A stretch of 64,000 nucleotides of DNA, from positions 124,001-188,000 of the forward strand of contig CALJVT010000007.1 of assembly GCA_937773555.1 (NCBI GenBank). Direction: 5' to 3'. Source of the stretch: an uncultured Pseudomonadales bacterium. GTDB lineage: Bacteria > Pseudomonadota > Gammaproteobacteria > Pseudomonadales > Balneatricaceae. A program made the position numbers and the translations under genes. Each line of letters opens with the position of its first letter. Within the stretch, counting starts at the first letter, position 1. Of the stretch, positions 55,230-63,557 are shown one piece after another. The notes under the pieces were generated by a model. It saw only the letters and a program-made list of their open reading frames with translations, made no database searches and had not been told where the DNA came from.

Positions 55230-56651
55230 TTAGTGACTCCTGTAGGACGATAGTCCCATGGCAGCAACAGGTGTAACTTGTAAGCTGCCAGCTTTCGAAT
55301 TTTGGCTGGTTATATATTGCTTTGAAGACTTATATGTCGGCTCCAAAGGTTTATCTGGCGCTGAGTGTAGCAAGTTTGACAAGGCTACGATACTGCTGGA
55401 CTCCTCGGTTAACTGGGCCTTTAGCGCTTTTTTAACCAGCTGCTGAGCACTAGGATAACTCAAGTCTAATGGAATACGCTGGCCATCAGTAATCATGGCT
55501 AGTGGCTGTTGTGACTCAATCAGTGCTGATAACAGACCACCTAACGGTAAACACTCATCTAACTTAGTCGCAACAACACCTTTCACTTGGCCAAAGTAGT
55601 GTTTCATGAGGTAATGTAATGAATGGGACTGACTATTTGCAGCCAAGGTGAGGTAGGTATTAATTTGATGAGGAACACCTAGCAAGCCGTCAACTAGGTT
55701 CTGCATATGTGAGTCAAAGGGGTTACCTCCTGAAGTATCCACCAATACATAATCTTTGTGAGCCATTTGGTTTAAAGTTGTGGTTAACTCAGTAAAACCA
55801 GCCACGTGATGCACGTCTATACCCAGCATGGTGCCAAACACCCGTAATTGATCTCGGGCCCCAATACGCTGTTGATCCATAGAAATTAACGCCACCTTAT
55901 GCTTACCATATTTCATAGCGAGTTGAGCGCCCAGTTTACCGATAGCTGTCGTCTTGCCAACTCCTGTAGGGCCAACTAGAGCATAAATGCCAGCTTTGTG
56001 AACCAAACCTTGTGGGCTAATTGCTAACTTATCTTGCAGCCATTGTTGGGTATTATCCCACAACTGATCGGCACCATTGTCAGCAGGTAGTTGTAATAAA
56101 ACAGTGTCTATTAGGCGCTTTTCGAAACCCATAAGTTCAAGTTTTCGAGCCACCTTAAGGGCCGCAGCGCTAATAAAGGTGTTAACTTGACTGTTACTTT
56201 GGCTCTGTTTCATTTGCTGCTCTACCAATAAGCGCAGCAGAGTAAGCTCCTTTTCCATTCGGGCCATATTGTCATTTGCCAGGGTTAGGTCGGTCGTGTT
56301 TGCTGGCCCAATAGTAGCAGCTTGTTTTCGTGAGCTGCCAAGGTCATTAAATTGATGCGCCTGAGAAGTCGCATTAGAAGGCACAATTGGACGATTAGCC
56401 CTATTTTCGTCAGCTTTAATAAGATTTAAGCTCGCACTAAGCCGGTCAGAAAAAATAGGGCCAGATTTAGAGTTAGCTTTAGCTTTAGCTTTAGCTTTTT
56501 CACGATTTTCGTCAAAGTCTATCGCTGCAACTATTTCAACTTCTCCAGCAATTTTATTGTTCGACAAAATAACCGCATCGTCGCCCAAACTCGCCTTAAT
56601 CATGGCAAGTGCAGTACGTGTATCTTTGGCTAAAACGCGCTTCAGTTTCAT
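55230..56651 (-). CDS. flhF: Flagellar placement GTPase FlhF
   Basis: SRP-type GTPase that places the flagellum at the cell pole. It has 473 aa from ATG 56651 (TTG two codons earlier is possible). The N-terminal B domain (KRVLAKDTRTALAMIKASLGDDAVILS in parts) is followed by a Lys/Ala repeat linker and low-complexity region to about 130. The NG domain contains ALVGPTGVGKTTAIGKLGAQ, DQQRIGARDQL and the TKLDE motif. A hexanucleotide repeat encodes the Lys-Ala run. It lies 42 bp after flhA. Confidence 0.97.
   Translation of the reverse strand: MKLKRVLAKDTRTALAMIKASLGDDAVILSNNKIAGEVEIVAAIDFDENREKAKAKAKANSKSGPIFSDRLSASLNLIKADENRANRPIVPSNATSQAHQFNDLGSSRKQAATIGPANTTDLTLANDNMARMEKELTLLRLLVEQQMKQSQSNSQVNTFISAAALKVARKLELMGFEKRLIDTVLLQLPADNGADQLWDNTQQWLQDKLAISPQGLVHKAGIYALVGPTGVGKTTAIGKLGAQLAMKYGKHKVALISMDQQRIGARDQLRVFGTMLGIDVHHVAGFTELTTTLNQMAHKDYVLVDTSGGNPFDSHMQNLVDGLLGVPHQINTYLTLAANSQSHSLHYLMKHYFGQVKGVVATKLDECLPLGGLLSALIESQQPLAMITDGQRIPLDLSYPSAQQLVKKALKAQLTEESSSIVALSNLLHSAPDKPLEPTYKSSKQYITSQNSKAGSLQVTPVAAMGLSSYRSH
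56473..56496 (-). repeat. Hexanucleotide repeat (four units) in flhF
   Basis: TTAGCT repeated four times on the plus strand, read as alternating AAA-GCT codons on the coding strand (Lys-Ala repeats). Changes in unit number would keep the frame and only lengthen or shorten the linker. Confidence 0.9.
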
Positions 56652-56693
56652 CTTCAATAAACCCTAATACTTTTGGTTTTAATCTCTGGGTGC

Positions 56694-58799
56694 TTAAGCA
56701 TCCACTAGAGGTTGCTGTTCTATGGTCGACACAACTTGAATGCCTTGTTCGTCTGGTATTTCGTTGTAACCCAGTATCACTAAACCTGGAATACGGTTTT
56801 TAACCATCTTAGCAAGCCAAGGGCGAATGCCTGGAGAGACCACCAATACTGGAGGAATACCCTGTTGAGCAAGCTGTTCACTAGTGCCTTGCAGGTTACC
56901 TAACAATTGTTCAGCAAGGTTGGGCTCCATGGCTAACCCGTGTTCTTTACTTTGCTGTAATATGTTATGCAATTGTTGTTCCAATCCTGCATCTAATGTC
57001 ATAACTGACAGGTCAGCCCCTACCGTAGTAAGTTTTTGCATCATCATGCGGCCCAATGCAGGACGTACAGCTGCGGTCAAAACGTCAGGATCCTGACTCC
57101 TAGGTGCTTGCTCAGCCAGTATTTCGACAATTGTGCGAATATCTCTTACCGCCACCCCTTCAGCCAGTAGATTTTGTAATACTTTAGCCACCACACCGAC
57201 AGACAGTTGACTAGGAACTACGGCCTCAACTAATTTAGGTGCAGCTTGAGACAATTGGTCCATGAGCTGCTGGGCTTCATCATGTCCCAACAAATCGTGG
57301 GCATTTTCTTGTAATACTTTATTTAAATGAGTGGCTAGTGCGGTAGCGCCATCGACTACTGTGTAGCCCATCGACTGGGCATATTCTCTTTGGGAGGTAT
57401 CAATCCACATAGCATCAAGCCCAAAGGCTGGGTCCTGCGTTGGAATACCTTCTAGGATCCCATGAGTAGTGCCTGGGTTAATAGCCAAGTCTCTGCCCAT
57501 CATCAACTCTCCTTGACCACGGGTGACACCATTAATATTGATCTGATATTGGTTAGGTGCTAGATCTAAATTGTCTCTAATATGGACCGACTGCACCAAG
57601 AATCCAAGTTCGTGGGAAAGTTTTTTGCGGACGCCTTTTATTCTCTGCATCAACACACCACCTTGGTTCTTATTAACCAAAGGGATTAGTGCATAGCCTA
57701 CTTCTAGGCCAATCATATCCAGCTGTGGAATATCTTCCCAGGACAGATCTTTTGATTCTTGTTCTTGGTTCTGCTGCACTAAATCTATCTCTTCAGGTAA
57801 GCCATTTTGCTTAGCACGCTTCACAGCAACATAGGCAAGGCCGCCAGTTGCTGCAGCTAATAGCAAAAATACAAAATGTGGCATGCCAGGTATCACTCCT
57901 AACAAAGCCATAATACCCGTGACTACGATAAGAGCCTGAGGGCTGCCAAGCTGCCCCACCACCTGGCTTGACATATCTGTGGTAGATGACACCCGCGTAA
58001 CAATGATGGCTGTTGCCGTAGCCAGTAATAACGAGGGTATTTGAGCGACCAAACCGTCACCAATAGTCAATAATACGTAGGTTTCGGTAGCTTCATTAAA
58101 GCTTAAACCATGGGTGCCCATACCAATAGCAAGACCACCGATAATATTAATCAACAGGATAAGAAAACCCGCGATCGCATCCCCTTTTACAAATTTACTA
58201 GCACCGTCCATAGAACCATAAAAGTCGGCTTCTGCCGTAACGTCAGCACGGCGTTCACGAGCCTCATCCTGGGTTAAAACGCCAGCATTTAGGTCAGCAT
58301 CGATGGCCATCTGTTTTCCAGGCATAGCGTCCAAGGTAAACCGCGCACTCACCTCTGATACCCGGCCCGCACCTTTTGTCACTACAAGGAAGTTAATGAT
58401 CATGAGGATGGAGAATACAATAATACCCACCACATAATCACCACCAATTACAAAATCACCAAATGACTGAATTACCTGTCCTGCAGCATCTGTGCCGGTA
58501 TGGCCCTCTACCAAAACAATGCGGGTAGATGCCACATTAAGGGCTAAGCGCAACAAAGTGGCAAATAATAATACCGTAGGAAAAGACGAGAAATCTAACG
58601 GCCTCATGGTGTTTATAGAAATCATCACGATGATCAGTGCAAGGGCAATATTAAGAGTGAAGAATAGGTCCAACAAGAAGGCTGGTAGGGGCACTACCAT
58701 CATTAAAATGATTAGCAGGATTAAAAGGGGTATGAGTAAGCCTGTCAAATGTTTGACGTTGATTTGACTCTTCAAGGCTAACGCTTGTGAAAAATTCAT
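56694..58799 (-). CDS. flhA: Flagellar export apparatus protein FlhA
   Basis: Main membrane component of the flagellar type III export gate, forming a nonameric cytoplasmic ring. It has 701 aa. About eight membrane helices lie in residues 18-320, with the FHIPEP signature region (RPLDFSSFPTVLLFATLLRLALN in parts) and VSARFTLDAMPGKQMAIDADLNAG in parts. The cytoplasmic domain follows (VGYALIPLVNKNQGG onward). It is the first gene of flhA-flhF-flhG-fliA behind a sigma-54 site. flhB is not adjacent. Confidence 0.98.
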   Translation of the reverse strand: MNFSQALALKSQINVKHLTGLLIPLLILLIILMMVVPLPAFLLDLFFTLNIALALIIVMISINTMRPLDFSSFPTVLLFATLLRLALNVASTRIVLVEGHTGTDAAGQVIQSFGDFVIGGDYVVGIIVFSILMIINFLVVTKGAGRVSEVSARFTLDAMPGKQMAIDADLNAGVLTQDEARERRADVTAEADFYGSMDGASKFVKGDAIAGFLILLINIIGGLAIGMGTHGLSFNEATETYVLLTIGDGLVAQIPSLLLATATAIIVTRVSSTTDMSSQVVGQLGSPQALIVVTGIMALLGVIPGMPHFVFLLLAAATGGLAYVAVKRAKQNGLPEEIDLVQQNQEQESKDLSWEDIPQLDMIGLEVGYALIPLVNKNQGGVLMQRIKGVRKKLSHELGFLVQSVHIRDNLDLAPNQYQININGVTRGQGELMMGRDLAINPGTTHGILEGIPTQDPAFGLDAMWIDTSQREYAQSMGYTVVDGATALATHLNKVLQENAHDLLGHDEAQQLMDQLSQAAPKLVEAVVPSQLSVGVVAKVLQNLLAEGVAVRDIRTIVEILAEQAPRSQDPDVLTAAVRPALGRMMMQKLTTVGADLSVMTLDAGLEQQLHNILQQSKEHGLAMEPNLAEQLLGNLQGTSEQLAQQGIPPVLVVSPGIRPWLAKMVKNRIPGLVILGYNEIPDEQGIQVVSTIEQQPLVDA

Positions 58800-58921
58800 A
58801 AGGACTAAAGCTCTAAGGAAAAATAAAAAACTAACCTACTGTTTTTAATAGTTTTTTATATTTTATTGGTACCCATTAATAAATGGCGCTGGTAGTTAAA
58901 ACATTACCCTAAGGGTTTAAT

Positions 58922-58937
58922 AGCAATAACGGTGCCA
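58922..58937 (-). promoter_or_regulatory. Sigma-54 promoter of flhA-flhF-flhG-fliA
   Basis: Minus-strand TGGCAC, five bases, TTGCT: the canonical -24/-12 element with GG and GC separated by 10 nt. It lies 123 bp upstream of the flhA ATG. RpoN-dependent flhA operons controlled by a FleQ/FlrC-type activator are known in polar-flagellated gammaproteobacteria; the activator gene is not in this window. Confidence 0.85.
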
Positions 58938-58976
58938 ATATTTACTCACATTAGGTATTTATTTTAATTTAACGGC

Positions 58977-59003
58977 TAAAGTCCCTGCGTAGGAGGTCGA
59001 TAC
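58977..59003 (+). promoter_or_regulatory. Sigma-28 (FliA) promoter of flgP-flgT
   Basis: Plus-strand TAAAGTCC, 11 bases, GTCGATAC, close to the FliA consensus TAAAGTTT-N11-GCCGATAA with correct spacing, 28 bp upstream of the flgP ATG. FliA is encoded at the end of the divergent operon. Confidence 0.8.
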
Positions 59004-59031
59004 TCTATGTATAGCAAAAGAGGACTTATTC

Positions 59032-59496
59032 ATGACCGTTAAAACCACCCATAAACTCAGCCTTTGGATTATAGGGATTGTTGCTTTCACTATAGGAGGT
59101 TGCAGTATGTCTTTGACAGGAAATCAGCCTGCTGCACCTGTAGAAAACACCCCTATGTATAAGAAGGAAGTTATCATTTCCACAGGCTATGCCAATATCA
59201 GTACTCAAAAAAGTAAAAACCCAGCCCAGCGACGATTAATGGCTATTCGGGCATCAAAGTTAGATGCCTACCGCAGCCTTGCGGAGCAGGTCTATGGTCA
59301 GCAAATTAATGCATCGACTACCGTAGAAGACATGATCATTGCTAATGACACCATGCGAGCCCATGTGGCAGGAGTCGTTTATGGTGCTAAGGTTGTCAGC
59401 ATAAACCCTATAGGCGATGACAGTTATGAAACTAAGTTAGAACTAGAAAAAGACACTATGCTTGAGCTTAGGCGCGTTTTTTTAGTCGCCAGATAA
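59032..59496 (+). CDS. flgP: Flagellar outer-membrane lipoprotein FlgP (LPP20 family)
   Basis: Outer-membrane lipoprotein needed for polar flagellar motility in Vibrio and Campylobacter, where it builds rings or disks around the basal body. It has 154 aa. The lipoprotein signal ends in IGGC (about residue 24). The LPP20 domain has ISTGYANISTQ, RRLMAIRASKLDAYRSLAEQVYG in parts, ASTTVEDMI and ELEKDTMLELRR. It is first in flgP-flgT-LysM, divergent from flhA. Confidence 0.9.
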   Translation: MTVKTTHKLSLWIIGIVAFTIGGCSMSLTGNQPAAPVENTPMYKKEVIISTGYANISTQKSKNPAQRRLMAIRASKLDAYRSLAEQVYGQQINASTTVEDMIIANDTMRAHVAGVVYGAKVVSINPIGDDSYETKLELEKDTMLELRRVFLVAR

Positions 59497-59514
59497 CGCT
59501 GACATAACAAGTTA

Positions 59515-60672
59515 ATGAAATATTTAGCCCCCATAAAGCGTATCAACACACTTTTTTGCACAGCGTTGCTAGGGCTAGTGATCTCTAGTCCTAGTGCAGC
59601 CCAACAAGCTACGGGCACTGCGTTGGTCGTTTCTGGTCAAGCTTTGGTGACTAAAGGAGATAATGACACCGCTTTAATGATGGCTATTCTTGATGCACTG
59701 CGCACAGCAGCGACACAGCGTAAAGGTCAAATCATCAGCCATAGTATGGTAAACGCTGAGGGACAGCTTACTGAGAACATAAGCCTTAAATCCGACCTAA
59801 AAATTCACCACATGGACCTACTTGAGCAAAATACAGAACAGGGTATTGCGACAGTTAAGCTAGCGTTAAACCTAGACGATAATGAAAAAGACTGCCCATT
59901 ACCACAATTAACTCAAATACTGACAACAGATTTAGCCTCACCACCAGGCAACAACAATTATTATCAAGTAGACGTTAATCAAGTGCTTTTGGATGCTGAA
60001 GCACAGTTTTCTAATTTAGCAAAAAGAGACAATTTCGCTACTCACCGAGTTAATCCGGCACTCAATGCTTACCAAACAGCTTGGCTCGCCTCAGAGGCCT
60101 ATAACCAGGCTGATTACCATTTGGCTATTGGTGCTCAATGGCTAGAAAAAACTATCGATACGCCAAAGCTCAACCCACTCGGCACCCTATCCAGCTTTTT
60201 TGATAATCAAAACAGCACTAGATTACTAATAACAGCAAATTTTTCAAGCCCATATTCGCCTCATATAAACCTAAATTACCAGCACCAGTTGCCTCTTCCA
60301 GCCAGCCAGTCCATTGCAACATCTAGTAACCCTATCCCCCCAGAGCTCAGCAAAAATGTGGCAATGTGGGTACAAAAAACATGGCGCAACCTAGTTCAAA
60401 ATGTACAATGTGAAGCTAGCTATATCAAACTCACTAAAATCGTCGATCAACCGCTATGGCGCATTAACAAAGGCCAAAAATTGGGCTTAGAGCAAGGGCA
60501 ACAATTGCTATTACTCCCTCAAAATTACCAGAATGGGATTCTTAATCCCAATGCCACAAGCGCGCCACAGGTGTTCAGAGTAACACAAGTGCATCCTCAC
60601 AACGCCATACTAGAGCATATGGCAGGCCCCACTAATATAGGCCCTACAACCGCCCAGTTGATTGTGTTTTGA
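59515..60672 (+). CDS. flgT: Flagellar H-ring protein FlgT
   Basis: Periplasmic protein that forms the H ring around the LP ring in Vibrio and supports assembly of the T ring and stator. It has 385 aa. A signal peptide covers about 1-26 (SPSAAQQA). The N-terminal domain has ALVVSGQALVTKGDNDTALMMAILDALRTAA in parts, with MVNAEGQLTENISLKS. The middle part is divergent, and the C-terminal domain contains QPLWRINKGQKLGLEQGQQL, which fits the FlgT_C pattern. It lies 18 bp after flgP. Confidence 0.85.
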   Translation: MKYLAPIKRINTLFCTALLGLVISSPSAAQQATGTALVVSGQALVTKGDNDTALMMAILDALRTAATQRKGQIISHSMVNAEGQLTENISLKSDLKIHHMDLLEQNTEQGIATVKLALNLDDNEKDCPLPQLTQILTTDLASPPGNNNYYQVDVNQVLLDAEAQFSNLAKRDNFATHRVNPALNAYQTAWLASEAYNQADYHLAIGAQWLEKTIDTPKLNPLGTLSSFFDNQNSTRLLITANFSSPYSPHINLNYQHQLPLPASQSIATSSNPIPPELSKNVAMWVQKTWRNLVQNVQCEASYIKLTKIVDQPLWRINKGQKLGLEQGQQLLLLPQNYQNGILNPNATSAPQVFRVTQVHPHNAILEHMAGPTNIGPTTAQLIVF

Positions 60673-60705
60673 AGCCATACAAAACTAAGTTACCGGAGTT
60701 AGATT

Positions 60706-61146
60706 ATGAAGAATAGTATGGTGTGCATCATGCTCGCTGTTAGTCTCTTGGGAAGCCCTATTTACGCAAACCAAGAGCAATTGCAAGCGCAGCTAAAGGT
60801 ACTTCTTGGGGACCTTAAGCACTTGGAACAACAGGTAGATAGTAAAAAAAGAGTTGATAAGGGCATAGTGCCTGGGTCTAAATACCGCATCAAAACGGGG
60901 GATTCATTAGATAAAATTGCTCAACGAGCCTACGGTGGAACTAACTTAAGGTTAGATTTAGTGAAGCAGCTCATTGTCAGCAATAATCCAAAAGCGTTCT
61001 TCCGCAACAACGCTAATTTTATTTATGCCGATAAGATAATTGCTATTCCAAGTGTGGACGACTTTAGACAAATGCTGTTTACCAGTGATATAGATAGCTC
61101 ATTGGATGGCCATTCTGACGATAATCAGTGGATCCGTTTTCCTTAA
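60706..61146 (+). CDS. Secreted LysM-domain protein linked to flgP-flgT
   Basis: A 146-aa secreted protein with a signal peptide (about 1-21, ending IYA), a short coiled-coil segment (about 24-48, LQAQLKVLLGDLKHLEQQV), and one LysM-like domain (about 57-117: YRIKTGDSLDKIAQRAYGG and KIIAIPSV). LysM domains bind peptidoglycan. The spacing resembles FimV/TSUP-type LysM with a long insert (LVKQLIVSNNPKAFF). It is 33 bp after flgT with a GGAG ribosome-binding site and so is probably in the flagellar operon. Its role is not known to me. Confidence 0.85.
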   Translation: MKNSMVCIMLAVSLLGSPIYANQEQLQAQLKVLLGDLKHLEQQVDSKKRVDKGIVPGSKYRIKTGDSLDKIAQRAYGGTNLRLDLVKQLIVSNNPKAFFRNNANFIYADKIIAIPSVDDFRQMLFTSDIDSSLDGHSDDNQWIRFP

Positions 61147-61204
61147 CATATTTTAGAAGAATCTTAATGTACACATAGCCAACTCACTAGGACAAGAAAA
61201 GCCT

Positions 61205-62011
61205 TTATATAATCTGACTGCGTAATTCGTCGATAGAACTTGGGATACTAAGCGCCAAGTAAACAGCTTTACTGCGCAGATGTAATTGTTGCCGCAATGG
61301 GCTTTGGTGCGGTAAATGCAAAAAATACAAAGCACTTTGAGCAAGCTCCGGAAGTATATCTAGCTGTTTAGCCCACTGATCTATTAAGGCAAATAAGTCA
61401 TCATTATTAGGTGCCGGTAAGCCTGCCGTTTGCACTTGATCTAAGTTTTCTCCTGCTAAAACCCGCTGGCATAAGACCTTGTAATGCTGGTTAAATCGTC
61501 CCTGTGTGGCCTGACGCGGAAGACTTTTTAGTTCAAACCACCCGGTTGCTCGGCCAGCGTGGTAAACCGCTGCATGGCTCCATGGATGGTGGCTGGGTGC
61601 AGTTGCATGGCGGCACGCTTCTGCGTATGCCTGTTCAGCAGGAGCCAGACCAAAGCTTTGCTGGCACTGATCCATCAATTGTAAAAATTCTGCAATTGAA
61701 GGCATCCAACTATACTGACGTTTGGTTTGTTCAATAGCTAACACCAGCACATCTTCTTCGTAACCAGCCAAACTTAACGCCCACTCTCGCTTTGCAATAA
61801 TAATTTCTTTGTCGTCATCAAAGGCACTTTTAAACTTATGGCCATAAATAGTCATAAATCGGGCGAAAAGCATGTTAACCAATGTTTTTATTTTTTGGTC
61901 AATGGGGGGGTGTGCAGCAACAGCCGTTTTACCAGTCGGTATTATTGATGTCGAGGACGTTTGCTGTAATGTTTCGTCGGCGCTGTTTAGCAGCGAATCT
62001 AGCTTCTTCAT
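61205..62011 (-). CDS. Lambda-P-like replicative helicase loader candidate
   Basis: A 268-aa protein (from ATG 62011) that resembles the phage replication protein P family. The segment IIIAKREWALSLAGYEEDVLVLAIEQTKRQ, then YSWMPSIAEFLQLMDQC, parallels the lambda P core where a REW/RRQW helix is followed by a short proline-containing FxPSxxxF motif. The N-terminal ~50 residues are low complexity. GTG 62050 is another start; both overlap the end of the upstream DnaT-like gene (by 83 or 122 bp). Pairing with a DnaT domain supports a role in loading DnaB. Assigned from memory of the family, so moderately sure. Confidence 0.6.
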   Translation of the reverse strand: MKKLDSLLNSADETLQQTSSTSIIPTGKTAVAAHPPIDQKIKTLVNMLFARFMTIYGHKFKSAFDDDKEIIIAKREWALSLAGYEEDVLVLAIEQTKRQYSWMPSIAEFLQLMDQCQQSFGLAPAEQAYAEACRHATAPSHHPWSHAAVYHAGRATGWFELKSLPRQATQGRFNQHYKVLCQRVLAGENLDQVQTAGLPAPNNDDLFALIDQWAKQLDILPELAQSALYFLHLPHQSPLRQQLHLRSKAVYLALSIPSSIDELRSQII

Positions 62012-62711
62012 TGGATGAATTAGTCTGTTGTTGGGTTTGTCTTTGGGCACGGGCCTGAGCTGTTTGCTGATGAACCTGTTCTTTTTTAACCCATTTTAAA
62101 AACTTTTGATCCCAGCCACCTGGGGTTTCTCGACGGCCTTTGTCCATATAATAAACTACAAACTCATCTTTAATGCCAAGAGCAAAGGCTTCACTTATCT
62201 GGTGTTGTTGGGCTAAAACTTTCACAATATTTGCCGAAAGCTTCCATTCCAAATCCATCTGGCACAAGTGTTGGTGCTGAGCTTCCTTGGCGGCAAAGAG
62301 CCGGCTTAGTTCATCACCTTCGCCCACATCTCGTCGCCAGCCACCAAAACCAGCCATCGTTGCCTTGGTATTAGCCACTGGATTGAGTGCAGGCTGCAAG
62401 TCTGCCTCATCATTAACCTCAGTCACCGGCAACGGGAAGTCTGGCATAAGTTGTAGTTCGATACGCACCATACCACTTCCTGCAGGGGCTACTTGCAATA
62501 ACCCTAGAGAGGACAGCTGGGATAACAATTGACCTTGATGCTGCCTTGTCAAACAAAGAGCCCGGCCATAAAGCCGCTGTTCCTCAACGACCACTTGGCC
62601 GTTCCAAGCACCTACCAATTCTGTTACCACAGCAAGCATCAAAGCTTGTTCTAGGCCATACCGCTGAGCTAGATGAGGGGCAATAGGTAAATTTAGGGAC
62701 GACAATGGCAT
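61929..62711 (-). CDS. DnaT-like primosomal/replication protein
   Basis: A 260-aa protein (ATG 62711; a TTG at 62723 also opens the frame). The N-terminal ~80 residues look like a winged-helix dimerisation region (LEQALMLAVVTELVG...LSSLGLLQV). Residues ~165-225 match the DnaT DNA-binding domain, with MDLEWKLSANIVKVLAQQHQISEAFALGIKDEFVVYY in parts and GGWDQKFLKWVKKEQ. E. coli DnaT works in restart primosomes before DnaC loads DnaB. The Q-rich C-terminal tail overlaps the next gene in another frame. Confidence 0.75.
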   Translation of the reverse strand: MPLSSLNLPIAPHLAQRYGLEQALMLAVVTELVGAWNGQVVVEEQRLYGRALCLTRQHQGQLLSQLSSLGLLQVAPAGSGMVRIELQLMPDFPLPVTEVNDEADLQPALNPVANTKATMAGFGGWRRDVGEGDELSRLFAAKEAQHQHLCQMDLEWKLSANIVKVLAQQHQISEAFALGIKDEFVVYYMDKGRRETPGGWDQKFLKWVKKEQVHQQTAQARAQRQTQQQTNSSNEEARFAAKQRRRNITANVLDINNTDW

Positions 62712-62801
62712 AACTGAGGTCAACTTTAAACGAATGCGTTAGCCCATTCTACCCTAACTAGTCCTGTGCTAACATCTGCAATGTTCGCCAATTACTAATA
62801 A

Positions 62802-63548
62802 ATGACTATGACTCAAAAAAGCCTTATAAAACAGATGATGGATCATCAATCTATCCGTAAATTCACCAGCCAAAGCATCCCTCAAGAACTAGTTAACACC
62901 TGTATTACTGCAGGTCAGGCTGCAGCTAGCTCCAGTTTTGTGCAAGTCACAAGTGTTATTCAAGTTAATTCTAAAGACACACGTGCCGCCCTAGCACTGG
63001 CTGCTGGAGGTCAATCATACGTAGAAAGCGCCGCAACATTTTTAGTTTTTTGTGCTGATTTACAGCGTAATCAGCAGATATGCCTACGCCAAGAGCAACA
63101 CATGCCCACAGGATTTACCGAACAAACCCTCATTGCCAGTATAGATACTGCGTTATTTGCACAAAATGTTTTACTTGCGGCCCAGAGTCTTGGCCTAGGC
63201 GGAGTTTTTATTGGTGGCTTACGTAATCAGCCAGAAGTAGTGACTAAATTATTAAACTTGCCCCAACATGTGTTTCCTATATTTGGCTTATGTCTTGGGT
63301 ACCCTGATCAAAATCCTGGCCAAAAACCTCGTCTGCCTTTATCTATGGTGTTACATCAAGACCGTTATTCCAACGACGGTTTATCTAATTTGCCAAGCTA
63401 CGACAGCCAGGTGAGCAATTACTACCATCAACGTAGCCAAGGAAAATTGCATCTAAGCTTTAGCCAGCACATCATCAAAACCCTCGTTAAAGAGGCGCGA
63501 CCCCATATGCTGCCTTATCTGCAAAGTCAGGGGTTTAGCACCCGTTAG
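62802..63548 (+). CDS. NfsA-like NAD(P)H-dependent nitroreductase
   Basis: FMN flavoprotein of the NfsA/FRP group, which reduces nitroaromatics and quinones by two electrons. It has 248 aa. Family blocks are HQSIRKFTSQSIPQELV (about 14-30), AAASSSFVQVTSVI, ALFAQNVLLAAQSLGLGGVFIGGLRN in parts, and FPIFGLCLGYPDQNPGQKPRLPLSMV in parts, typical of NfsA. A second ATG lies two codons on. It converges on the fumarase gene. The native substrate is uncertain. Confidence 0.93.
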   Translation: MTMTQKSLIKQMMDHQSIRKFTSQSIPQELVNTCITAGQAAASSSFVQVTSVIQVNSKDTRAALALAAGGQSYVESAATFLVFCADLQRNQQICLRQEQHMPTGFTEQTLIASIDTALFAQNVLLAAQSLGLGGVFIGGLRNQPEVVTKLLNLPQHVFPIFGLCLGYPDQNPGQKPRLPLSMVLHQDRYSNDGLSNLPSYDSQVSNYYHQRSQGKLHLSFSQHIIKTLVKEARPHMLPYLQSQGFSTR

Positions 63549-63557
63549 TGGCTAAAA

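Noticed and set aside
62060-62100. GGTTAAAAAAGAAC near the end of the DnaT-like gene as a programmed -1 frameshift site joining it to the lambda-P-like frame
   Set aside because: The downstream gene is in the +1 frame, the zero-frame codons are GTT AAA AAA GAA, and a -1 slip would not reach it; ordinary overlapping starts explain the arrangement.
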